From Candidatus Omnitrophota bacterium (GTDB lineage Bacteria > Omnitrophota > Gorgyraeia > Gygaellales > Profunditerraquicolaceae), in assembly GCA_903882345.1 (NCBI GenBank), contig CAIRWO010000216.1, positions 1 to 7,176 on the forward strand: a DNA stretch of 7,176 nt, given 5' to 3'. The position numbers were made by a program, and so were the translations under genes. Positions 1 to 6,108 of this stretch are shown here, piece after piece. The stretch's first letter is position 1, and each line of letters begins with the position of its first letter. The notes beneath the pieces are model-generated. The model did no database searches and was not told where the DNA came from. It worked only from the letters and a program-made list of their open reading frames with translations.

Positions 1-60
1 GGCCCTTACGGACCTACACGCCTTCCAAGCGTGCTGATTCAACCGCTCTCACACCTCTCC
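1..60 (-). tRNA. tRNA-Ser (anticodon GGA), 3' part cut off by window edge
   Basis: Read on the minus strand from 60 down to 1, the sequence folds as the 5' two thirds of a class II tRNA. It has acceptor strand GGAGAGG, T8 G9, a D-stem TGA/TCA around a loop with GGTTGAA, and an anticodon stem CACGC/GCGTG. That stem closes the seven-base loop TTGGAAG, whose anticodon GGA reads UCC and UCU serine codons. A long variable arm follows (GGTCC, loop GTAA, GGGCC with one G-T pair), which is typical of tRNA-Ser. The window ends inside this arm, so the T arm, acceptor 3' strand and any CCA lie outside. The promoter is at 71-99. Confidence 0.93.
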
Positions 61-69
61 GTGAGGCAC

Positions 70-100
70 TATATTACATTATTATCGACGGGAAATCAAT
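70..100 (-). repeat. Promoter-region direct repeat, copy 1
   Basis: These 31 bases match 7032-7062 at 28 positions in the same orientation, and the three differences are all transitions. Identity includes the promoter spacer and not only the -35 and -10 boxes. It fades immediately on both sides, apart from a nearby GGGA offset by one base. Confidence 0.9.
71..99 (-). promoter_or_regulatory. Promoter of tRNA-Ser, overlapping the stop codon of the upstream gene
   Basis: On the minus strand there is TTGATT (94-99) as -35 and TAATAT (71-76) as -10, separated by 17 bases, the ideal sigma70 spacing. Transcription would start near 64, a few bases before the tRNA 5' end at 60, leaving almost no leader. 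The -35 box contains the TGA stop codon (96-98) of the preceding protein gene, so the tRNA promoter is embedded in a coding end. The same promoter recurs at 7033-7061. Confidence 0.7.
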
Positions 101-944
101 AGGGACCGCTCTTCTTCAGTATGTCGATGATATTCTCCGACAGGAGGAATCTCTTTATCTTCTGCTTCCTGCTCAACGGCGTGGCCGCCGGGAAGATCTT
201 GCAGTTAAGTTCCTGCGCGATGGATTCTTTTTTAATCAGGAAATCCGCCTTGTCCATGCTTCTTGCGGCCTCGAAAGTGCCCAGGATCTCCGTCTTGACG
301 GCGGCTTCGTCCACCTGGACGCCGGCCGGGGTCTTTTTTTTGACCTCATTTACTATCTTTTCCGCCGCTTTATCTTTCATCCTGGAATATTTGGCATCCG
401 GCGCGGCTTCGATCTTCTCCAGCGTCTTAAGCAGCGGGGTGTTATCCTCGGCCTGGCCGATCCTTCCCTGGGATATTATCGGGATGATGCACGGCTTATA
501 ACCATCAAGGGCCAGGAGCTGGAATTTCTCCAGTTTCGCCTCCACTCCATCCGCTATACCGTCTATCTTTACCTGGGTCCCTCTTGTTATGCTTTCTACT
601 TTATCTTTTACCTCCGTAAATTTCTTCGCGTCATCTTTTTCTACCGTCACCCTGCCTGACGCGACCGTGGTCTTGATCGCGCCGTATGCCTTCAGCGTGT
701 CCGCTTTATATGCCGCGACCTCGTCGGACTCGGCCTTGCGGAGATCTTTTACTTCTAGGGCCCGCGATACGATAAAATCCCTCTGTTCCTTGGTGAGGTC
801 CAGGCCATTCAGGAGGTTGATGGTCTGAATATCCGTTTTCATGCTGCTGATCTCCGTGCTCTCCTCCTCCGCATAGGCCCGCAAAGGACCTATTGCCGCT
901 AAAATAAGTATTACAGCAAATAAATACTTTACCTTTTTATCCAT
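96..944 (-). CDS. Secreted helical protein with LTxxQ-like motifs, function unknown
   Basis: This 282-residue protein starts with a signal peptide (hydrophobic 8-20, likely cut after AYA at residue 25), so it should be periplasmic. The mature part is mostly charged and helical. Two LTxxQ-like motifs are visible, LTKEQ at 50-54 and LSRKQ at 257-261; this motif pair is characteristic of the Spy/CpxP periplasmic chaperone family. The protein is longer than those (usually about 160 residues) and the match is by eye only. A central segment KPCIIP (150-155) followed by RIGQA (161-165) looks conserved in style. Cys152 and Cys248 could form a disulfide. The ATG shares one base with the stop codon of the preceding gene (TAATG), with AAGGTGG as ribosome site, so the pair is translationally coupled. 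A role in envelope or protein quality control is inference. Confidence 0.85.
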   Translation of the reverse strand: MDKKVKYLFAVILILAAIGPLRAYAEEESTEISSMKTDIQTINLLNGLDLTKEQRDFIVSRALEVKDLRKAESDEVAAYKADTLKAYGAIKTTVASGRVTVEKDDAKKFTEVKDKVESITRGTQVKIDGIADGVEAKLEKFQLLALDGYKPCIIPIISQGRIGQAEDNTPLLKTLEKIEAAPDAKYSRMKDKAAEKIVNEVKKKTPAGVQVDEAAVKTEILGTFEAARSMDKADFLIKKESIAQELNCKIFPAATPLSRKQKIKRFLLSENIIDILKKSGPY

Positions 945-2986
945 TATTCCGCCACCTTAGAAAATGTTTCCGAGTGCGTCATATTATCGCCGAAGGTGAT
1001 CTTTGACCCCACCGCCTTAAGGGACTGGAAACCGTCCAAAATGGGATAGACCAGATTATCCAGGTAGAGCTTTACCACCGGGAGGTCCATCTTTTTTGCG
1101 GTTCCGCGGCTGGCCATTGCCTTCACCTGTTCAAGGTCCTTCTTCTCCTTATCGAGCATATTCTGTTTCAATATGATATCGTCTTTCATCTTATCCGCTT
1201 CGGCTTGCTTCGCGGTGGTATCCGCCGCTTGCGCCTTAAGGCCTTCTATCTCCTTTTCAAGCAACGAGAGGGCTGTTTTGGACTCTTCCAGGGACGTCCC
1301 ATCCTTGGCTATGCCGGCCGCAAGGGCGTCAGACCTGGTCTTCGCCATCTCCTTGTATTTCTCGGCTTGTTTCTCCACGATCCCCATCCACCCGTAGAGC
1401 CATTCGCATACGCTCTTGGCCCTTTGCATCAGGACATCGGCCTTAAGGAAATATACGGCGTTGGACTCTCCTGTAAGGCCGTGATTGACGGCCTTGAAAT
1501 CCTCATTATCCAGGAGGGACTTCGCGGCGCCTTTAGAAGAGTCTATCGACTGCTTTATAGATTTGCGCCCTAACGATACAAGCAGGTAATCCCCCACATA
1601 GCAGTATGAAGGCTGAAGGTTAGCGCCGAACGGTAAAGCGATATATTTAAGATCGACGCCTTTATATGCTTCCGATTGGAAGGATACTTCTCCGCCTTTC
1701 AGGAGGGAGTCGAGGGCCTTGTCGATGGTCGCCTTGTCCTTCACTTTGAAACAAGCGACAAGCTCCGGCATGGGGAACAGGCCTTCCACGTTGATGTCCG
1801 TAAGGATAAAAGCGACTTCATCGCCCAGCGCCGGGACCAGCTCATTATCGATGCTCATCCCGGTCTTACTTTCCAATCCGGAGATAAGGCCTTTTATAAT
1901 GGCTGAGCTATCGACCTGGCCGGCTTTTCCGGCTTGGCCGACCTGAATGGTCGGATGTTCCATTTCGGACCTGAGGTATTCCCAATACGACTTAAAGTCG
2001 AAAGTCCCCCATTGATAACTGATGACGTTTTCCGGCGCGAACTTGATGGTCTCGTTCTTCCGGGGCGCAAAAGAATACAATTTCGCATAAAGCGGGATCA
2101 TCTTCGTTTTATCGTAGAAGAATACCGTCTTTAATTCATTTGTCTTGGCAAAAGAAGCGTAACCCGCGGTCTTGAAGCCCGAGTACAAGCCGAGCATCTT
2201 ATCGAGCGTCTTGCCCATCTGCGGATTTGCCGCAACCGGCTGCCTGAGAGCGGAGACAAAAGATCCGAAATTGATATAGGCGGCTACGCTTTCGTTCTTC
2301 GGGAACTTCGACATCGTAGCGGCGTAGTCTTTATCCTGCGAGAGAGAAGGCTTATCTTTATTGATGACATCGATGCAGGAAGAAGCCGCCTTCTTACCCA
2401 TGCCGACCACCAACAGGTCCTTTATCTTGGTATAGGCAAGGTCGGTATTGTTGCCGAGATTGATGACCGTGATCTTCCTGCCCTTATAGGTCTCCTCGGA
2501 TACGTCCGCCTTCTTACCGGCTTTGTTTATGAGTTTTGATACGAATTCGATAAAATTGGCCTCAGGCCTGACCCTCGTAACCAGGATGATATTCGACGCG
2601 GCTTCCCGTATCGCTTCGGGGGTTATCTCCTTAATATTGCCCGGATATACCGCGAACGCTATCTCCTTCCCGAATAATTCCTTCATCACCGAGCCGCCGA
2701 AGGCGCTTGAGAACCATTTCTTCGCGTCCTGGTATCCCTCCATATCCTTCTTGGTCGCGCCGCTTTTTTCCATCAACATCTCTATGTCGATGTTTTTGAT
2801 GTTCTTCCAAAGCCGCGTGGCCTTGAAATCATTTATCTGCTTCTCTACGTCCGAGACCCGGATATACGCTACTGCTCCTCCCGGAAGGACCTTATCTACG
2901 GGAAGCTTGGCTGTCATTGATTGGTAAATTATCCCGGCCGCTAAAACCAGAACTAAAGCACTGACAATAACCACTGGCCTTTTCAT
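944..2986 (-). CDS. Membrane-anchored periplasmic protein with duplicated domain, DUF3352-like
   Basis: This 680-residue protein has one N-terminal hydrophobic segment (4-21), acting as signal anchor or signal peptide; the rest should be periplasmic. The pattern after the anchor (LPGGAVAYIRVSD, 34-46) and the domain layout resemble the DUF3352 family of unknown function. The body contains two copies of one domain. Copy 1 has FGKEIAFAVYPG (105-116), ILVTRVRPEANF, YKGRKITVI and LLVVGMGKKAASSCID. Copy 2 has LGDEVAFILTDIN (387-399), ELVACFKVKDKAT, YKGVDLKYI and YLLVSLGRKSIKQSID. A charged coiled coil follows (about 535-628), then a 50-residue tail. The start has AGGGGA five bases upstream. It lies 70 bases after acr3 and overlaps the next gene by one base. 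No catalytic motif is visible. Confidence 0.88.
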   Translation of the reverse strand: MKRPVVIVSALVLVLAAGIIYQSMTAKLPVDKVLPGGAVAYIRVSDVEKQINDFKATRLWKNIKNIDIEMLMEKSGATKKDMEGYQDAKKWFSSAFGGSVMKELFGKEIAFAVYPGNIKEITPEAIREAASNIILVTRVRPEANFIEFVSKLINKAGKKADVSEETYKGRKITVINLGNNTDLAYTKIKDLLVVGMGKKAASSCIDVINKDKPSLSQDKDYAATMSKFPKNESVAAYINFGSFVSALRQPVAANPQMGKTLDKMLGLYSGFKTAGYASFAKTNELKTVFFYDKTKMIPLYAKLYSFAPRKNETIKFAPENVISYQWGTFDFKSYWEYLRSEMEHPTIQVGQAGKAGQVDSSAIIKGLISGLESKTGMSIDNELVPALGDEVAFILTDINVEGLFPMPELVACFKVKDKATIDKALDSLLKGGEVSFQSEAYKGVDLKYIALPFGANLQPSYCYVGDYLLVSLGRKSIKQSIDSSKGAAKSLLDNEDFKAVNHGLTGESNAVYFLKADVLMQRAKSVCEWLYGWMGIVEKQAEKYKEMAKTRSDALAAGIAKDGTSLEESKTALSLLEKEIEGLKAQAADTTAKQAEADKMKDDIILKQNMLDKEKKDLEQVKAMASRGTAKKMDLPVVKLYLDNLVYPILDGFQSLKAVGSKITFGDNMTHSETFSKVAE

Positions 2987-2999
2987 CTTATCCCCTTTT

Positions 3000-3020
3000 T
3001 TAACCGCAACGCGGCGTTAA
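3000..3020 (-). promoter_or_regulatory. Small hairpin just before the ribosome site of the 680-residue protein gene
   Basis: CCGC (3004-3007) and GCGG (3011-3014) form a four-pair GC stem around AAC, with TTAA on both outer sides (3000-3003 and 3017-3020). On the minus-strand transcript it lies directly upstream of the AGGGGA ribosome site. It is followed by A residues rather than U, so it is not an intrinsic terminator. It might influence translation or be coincidence. Confidence 0.25.
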
Positions 3021-3056
3021 CGAGAATGATAAGCGCGGACAAATAAAACCTTCTTC

Positions 3057-4103
3057 TTATTCGTTGAAATACCTGCTTTTGAAGTAAAGCGAAACATTCA
3101 CCAAACTTATAAGCACAGGCACCTCTACCAAGGGCCCAATAACAGCCGCAAACGCAGCTCCCGAATTAATGCCAAAAACAGCGATCGCCACCGCGATCGC
3201 CAGCTCAAAATTGTTGCTGGCCGCGGTAAATGACAAAGTCGCGGTTTTCGCGTATCCTGCCTTGATCCTCCTGCCCATGTAGAAAGAAACTAAAAACATC
3301 ATCACAAAATAGATCAAGAGCGGCGCGGCGATCCGCAGGACATCCATGGGAATTTTAACGATATATTCGCCCTTAAGCGAAAACATGACGATAATGGTAA
3401 ACAGCAAGGATACCAGGGTGATGGGGCTGATCTTAGGTATGAATTTCTCTTCATACCATTTCTTGCTTTTTAATTTCAGTAATGTAATTCTCGTAATAAT
3501 GCCTGCCAAAAACGGAATACCAAGATAAATAAAGACGCTGTTCGCGATCTGGACAATGCTGATGTTGACTTGAGCACCTTTTAGCCCGAAATACGGAGGC
3601 AGCACCGTAATAAAAAACCACGCGTAGGCCGAAAAAAATATGACCTGGAATAATGAATTAAAGGCCACGAGGCCCGCGCAATATTCGGTATCGCCTTTGG
3701 CCAACTCGTTCCAAACGATGACCATCGCGATACACCTGGCAAGCCCGATCATGATCAGCCCGACCATATATTCCGGGTAATTCCTTAAAAATAACACGGC
3801 CAGGAGAAACATGAAAACGGGGCCGATGATCCAGTTTTGAACGAGCGACAGGACCAGCACTTTGACGTTCCTGAAAACCCCTCCCATCTCTTCGTATTTA
3901 ACCTTTGCCAGGGGCGGATACATCATAAGGATCAACCCGACAGCGATCGGTATATTGGTAGTCCCTACCTGGAATTTATTCCAAAAACCGACGATCTGGG
4001 GATGAAGATACCCTGAGGCGACACCGATCGCCATGGCCATAAATATCCACAGGGTTAAAAACCTGTCCAGAAATGACAACCTTTTTGTAATGCTCTCCGG
4101 CAT
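3057..4103 (-). CDS. acr3: Arsenite efflux permease, ACR3 family
   Basis: This inner-membrane transporter of 348 residues has about ten predicted membrane helices, the usual size for Acr3. Acr3 proteins expel arsenite, and in some cases antimonite, using the proton motive force. The two family hallmarks are present: Cys124 in GLARCIAMVIVWNELAKGD (fourth helix) and Glu300 in SNNFELAIA (ninth helix). These match the conserved Cys and Glu shown to be needed for transport in studied Acr3 proteins. The ATG at 4103 has AAGGA eight bases upstream. The gene has its own promoter candidate (4162-4191) and follows the upstream operon after 128 bases. No arsR, arsC or arsM is visible, which is unusual because Acr3 normally sits in an ars operon; such genes could lie elsewhere. 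The family call is firm, but substrate specificity is inferred. Confidence 0.96.
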   Translation of the reverse strand: MPESITKRLSFLDRFLTLWIFMAMAIGVASGYLHPQIVGFWNKFQVGTTNIPIAVGLILMMYPPLAKVKYEEMGGVFRNVKVLVLSLVQNWIIGPVFMFLLAVLFLRNYPEYMVGLIMIGLARCIAMVIVWNELAKGDTEYCAGLVAFNSLFQVIFFSAYAWFFITVLPPYFGLKGAQVNISIVQIANSVFIYLGIPFLAGIITRITLLKLKSKKWYEEKFIPKISPITLVSLLFTIIVMFSLKGEYIVKIPMDVLRIAAPLLIYFVMMFLVSFYMGRRIKAGYAKTATLSFTAASNNFELAIAVAIAVFGINSGAAFAAVIGPLVEVPVLISLVNVSLYFKSRYFNE

Positions 4104-4161
4104 CAGCGTCTTCCTTATTTGGAACGGTTTTGGCGCAAAAGTACTATGGATTTATTGGATT

Positions 4162-4191
4162 ATTATAACTCTATGAAATATAAGAAGTAAA
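4162..4191 (-). promoter_or_regulatory. Candidate acr3 promoter with overlapping dyad
   Basis: On the minus strand a perfect -10 TATAAT (4162-4167) lies 18 bases after a -35-like TTTACT (4186-4191, four of six). Transcription would start near 4155, giving a leader of about 50 bases. An imperfect inverted repeat at 4163-4183 (outer arms TTATA and TATAA, seven of ten pairs) overlaps the -10 and spacer. That is where an ArsR-type repressor would be expected to bind, but no regulator gene is visible and the AT-rich dyad could be chance. Confidence 0.5.
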
Positions 4192-4231
4192 GAAGGAAGA
4201 AAAACTGGCTGCTATTATTTAAACTGCTCTT

Positions 4232-4615
4232 TTATTTTTGGTCAGGTAAAAGCTGCTTGCTCATTTCTTCGGATGGTTCTGTTATATCAAAATACAAAGT
4301 AACTGTCTTTTTTGACGGCAATAGTTCAACGATCATCTCATCATAAATCCCGCCTTCTTTGTTTATTAAAATCTGCCTTACAAGACCCCAATCTTTACCT
4401 TTAATCCCAAACTTTGTTTCTAAGTATCGGTATTCTTGGTCTATGCTTTTCTGGTAATCGCCTATATACTTTATAATTACAGCTTCCCCAAAACTGCTGC
4501 CATCTCTGCTCGCAGGAACAGCTTGATCATCTTTCCGGCTTTGCGGTTCTGCGGCAAAGAGCATAACTGGAGCCAACAAAAGTATAATGCAAATTATAAC
4601 TTGCCTTGATTTCAT
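4232..4615 (-). CDS. Small secreted protein of unknown function
   Basis: I do not recognise this 127-residue protein. It has a clear signal peptide (hydrophobic 7-20, likely cut after FAA near residue 22), so it should be periplasmic or secreted. A low-complexity linker (23-40) leads to a compact domain of about 70 residues. That domain includes YQKSIDQEYRYLETKFG (54-70), KDWGLVRQ (74-81), YDEMIVELLPSKKTVTLYFDIT (91-112, written here as key blocks YDEMIVELL and TLYFDIT) and an acidic tail. The alternation suggests a helix followed by beta strands. There are no cysteines in the mature part and no catalytic motif. AAGGAGA lies six bases before the ATG. It is the last gene of a five-gene run, 46 bases after its neighbour; no terminator hairpin is visible after it. 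Confidence 0.82.
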   Translation of the reverse strand: MKSRQVIICIILLLAPVMLFAAEPQSRKDDQAVPASRDGSSFGEAVIIKYIGDYQKSIDQEYRYLETKFGIKGKDWGLVRQILINKEGGIYDEMIVELLPSKKTVTLYFDITEPSEEMSKQLLPDQK

Positions 4616-4661
4616 ATGGCGTCTCCTTTTCTATATTCTATTGGCCGGGGGAAAACCTCTC

Positions 4662-5003
4662 TTATTTACCTAGTTTCAAGCTTGCAACGATCGTTACGAT
4701 GAACGATATGAGACAAATAAGCAGTACCGCCATTGCAGCCATCATGAACCAATGGGGGACAAACCCCGCAGTTTGAGGCTTATCGGTCCCGGCCAGCTTA
4801 TCATAAACCTGTTTGAACACCTTTGAGCGCTGCGAGATAAGGTTTATGACCACTAGCGCCATGGGTATAAAGAAAAACATCCCGAAGGCCAAGAATAACC
4901 AATACCCCTGGACGTCGCGGCCCGAATGTGAAATACCTGCGGCGTAGAAACATACTGCGGCCAGCATGCCCAAAACAACCATTCCTATAAGTTTGCCTAT
5001 CAT
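4662..5003 (-). CDS. Small inner-membrane protein with three helices, function unknown
   Basis: This 113-residue protein has three hydrophobic segments (about 4-23, 34-56 and 84-107). Segments one and two are linked by a short loop (GISHSGRDVQG). Segments two and three are joined by a charged loop of about 27 residues containing KVFKQVYDKLAGTDKP (61-76). The positive charges in that loop suggest it faces the cytoplasm, which would put the N-terminus inside if all three segments span. No known family is recognised. GAGG sits seven bases before the ATG. In the mRNA a six-pair AU-rich stem (5013-5018 with 5033-5038) would partly cover this site, which could lower translation. It lies 36 bases after its upstream neighbour and 46 bases before the next gene, consistent with an operon. 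Confidence 0.78.
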   Translation of the reverse strand: MIGKLIGMVVLGMLAAVCFYAAGISHSGRDVQGYWLFLAFGMFFFIPMALVVINLISQRSKVFKQVYDKLAGTDKPQTAGFVPHWFMMAAMAVLLICLISFIVTIVASLKLGK

Positions 5004-5012
5004 ATTATTTTC

Positions 5013-5038
5013 CTCTATTTTTCTGAAACCTTATAGAG
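5013..5038 (-). promoter_or_regulatory. Possible hairpin overlapping the ribosome site of the three-helix protein
   Basis: CTCTAT (5013-5018) and ATAGAG (5033-5038) are perfect inverted repeats separated by 14 bases. On the minus-strand mRNA the 3' arm runs into the GAGG ribosome site of the membrane protein gene. The stem is short and AT-rich, so stability is doubtful. Confidence 0.25.
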
Positions 5039-5039
5039 C

Positions 5040-5669
5040 TTATTGAGTAAGATTTGAAAGCAAGATCTTGACGGCTTTTTTTACCGCTTGCTCTTCTTCT
5101 TTTTCTGCCGCTTTCCAGCTCGCGTTTATTTCACAGATATAACCCTTGAGACCACAAAGATAGAAATCAGAAAATTCAGGTGTAATCTTTTGAGAATCCT
5201 TAATTTTTAAGTTTTCGGAAATAGATACGAATAGCACTTTTAGCGTCTTACCGGTATCGAGGGAAAGGTCCATCTCCTTATCTGTAATAACTTTGACATC
5301 ACTGTAATAACCCTGCGTTTCTTCTTTTTTTTCTCCCGCGATCGCTTTTTCTTTAGCACGACGAATTAGCTCTGATGAGATTCCGTCCGGAATATCTTCA
5401 ACCCCAAATTCATATAGAGATACTACAATGCTGGAACCTGAGAAATTAATATAGGATACGTAGGATCCGGCGCCGAGCTTTGGATCAGCGTAAGTATTCC
5501 GTCCCTTCGCCATAAATGTTTCCATCTCAGGGCGATCAGATGATGCTTTTATCTCAAGGGGCAATGAGTTTAGGAACTTTTGCGGGGGTTCCTTTGCCAA
5601 GGCACAATTTGAAAATAACAGGATCGAGATAGCGGTCATTACGCAAATATTTGAAATTGCCCTTATCAT
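5040..5669 (-). CDS. Secreted protein of unknown function with CX6C motif
   Basis: The chosen start gives 209 residues. An in-frame ATG exists 45 bases upstream (5714), but that reading adds 15 charged or glycine-rich residues before the signal peptide and overlaps the preceding gene. The ATG at 5667-5669 has AAAGGAGG four bases before it and starts directly with a signal peptide (MIRAISNIC, hydrophobic to about 19, likely cut after ALA near residue 25). NC at 21-22 is a poor lipobox, so a soluble periplasmic product is preferred. The mature domain mixes beta-like stretches (SYVSYINFSGSSIVVSLYEF, 69-88; LKVLFVSIS, 143-151) with a C-terminal helix. LCGLKGYIC (171-179) holds a CX6C pair that could form a disulfide. 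No family is recognised. It starts 28 bases after the preceding gene ends and lies 36 bases before the next. Confidence 0.78.
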   Translation of the reverse strand: MIRAISNICVMTAISILLFSNCALAKEPPQKFLNSLPLEIKASSDRPEMETFMAKGRNTYADPKLGAGSYVSYINFSGSSIVVSLYEFGVEDIPDGISSELIRRAKEKAIAGEKKEETQGYYSDVKVITDKEMDLSLDTGKTLKVLFVSISENLKIKDSQKITPEFSDFYLCGLKGYICEINASWKAAEKEEEQAVKKAVKILLSNLTQ

Positions 5670-5697
5670 AGACCCTCCTTTCATGGCTCCTTCCAGA

Positions 5698-6096
5698 TTA
5701 CCGCTTCCCGTCATTCTTTACTTTAGGGTTAACTTTCACGTTACTCATATTTGTATGATATTCATAATCTTTGCCGTTACAGTCTAAGATTATCTTATAT
5801 CCTTCTGTAAGGACCTGCAAGTAATAACGGCCTTCCTGCGGGTAGCCCAAGGCACTATCGGGCCAGGTTATTTTTTCTGCAGATTTTACGGTAATTTCAT
5901 CTTTGCCTACAGCCAATTGCTTCGCTAAATCCTGTCTTGCGAGTTCAATTAATCTATTTTTCGTTTCTTCCGCCTGGGTTTGTTTTGGGGCTTCGGCATA
6001 AGCGAGAGGTGAAATCAATAGAAGGGAAACTCCTCCTAGTAGCACCAGCGCAATAACTGCTTCTCTTAATATGACCTTCTTTGATATATGAAGCAT
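5698..6096 (-). CDS. Small secreted protein with conserved WPDSALGYP-type domain
   Basis: This 132-residue protein has a signal peptide (hydrophobic 13-30, likely cut after AYA at 34). The mature domain has the order ARQDLAKQLAVGKDEITV (53-70), TWPDSALGYP (77-86), YYLQVLTEGYKIIL (91-104) and KDYEYHT (109-115). I recognise this pattern from a widespread domain of unknown function in bacterial exported proteins, where the block is often WPDSSLGCP; here the usual Cys is Tyr85. Only one cysteine (106) remains in the mature part. The ribosome site is weak (AGG, partly inside the stop codon of the preceding TPR gene, ten bases before the ATG). The 12-base gap suggests translation by coupling to that gene. 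No better in-frame start is visible. Confidence 0.82.
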   Translation of the reverse strand: MLHISKKVILREAVIALVLLGGVSLLLISPLAYAEAPKQTQAEETKNRLIELARQDLAKQLAVGKDEITVKSAEKITWPDSALGYPQEGRYYLQVLTEGYKIILDCNGKDYEYHTNMSNVKVNPKVKNDGKR

Positions 6097-6108
6097 AAAA
6101 TAATAAAC

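Noticed and set aside
1894..2088. Minus-strand 64-residue frame inside the 680-residue gene
   Set aside because: It is an out-of-frame shadow of a continuous large gene, with no start signal.
121..2927. Open frames on the plus strand opposite the two left-hand protein genes (for example 121-501, 589-828, 1205-1573, 2523-2927)
   Set aside because: They are antisense to well-supported genes with signal peptides, ribosome sites and domain structure. Their translations have no family features and lack convincing ribosome sites.
3346..3528. Plus-strand 60-residue frame inside acr3
   Set aside because: It is antisense to a clearly identified permease, and its hydrophobic content mirrors the membrane helices.
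4190..4231. Terminator after the five-gene run
   Set aside because: The minus strand has a T-rich stretch (GTTTTTCTTCC), but no stem of useful length precedes it.
5687..5690. Lipoprotein reading of the TPR and CX6C proteins from early cysteines in their signal peptides
   Set aside because: The residues before Cys24 (FLL) and Cys22 (FSN) do not fit the usual lipobox, and good signal peptidase I sites follow.
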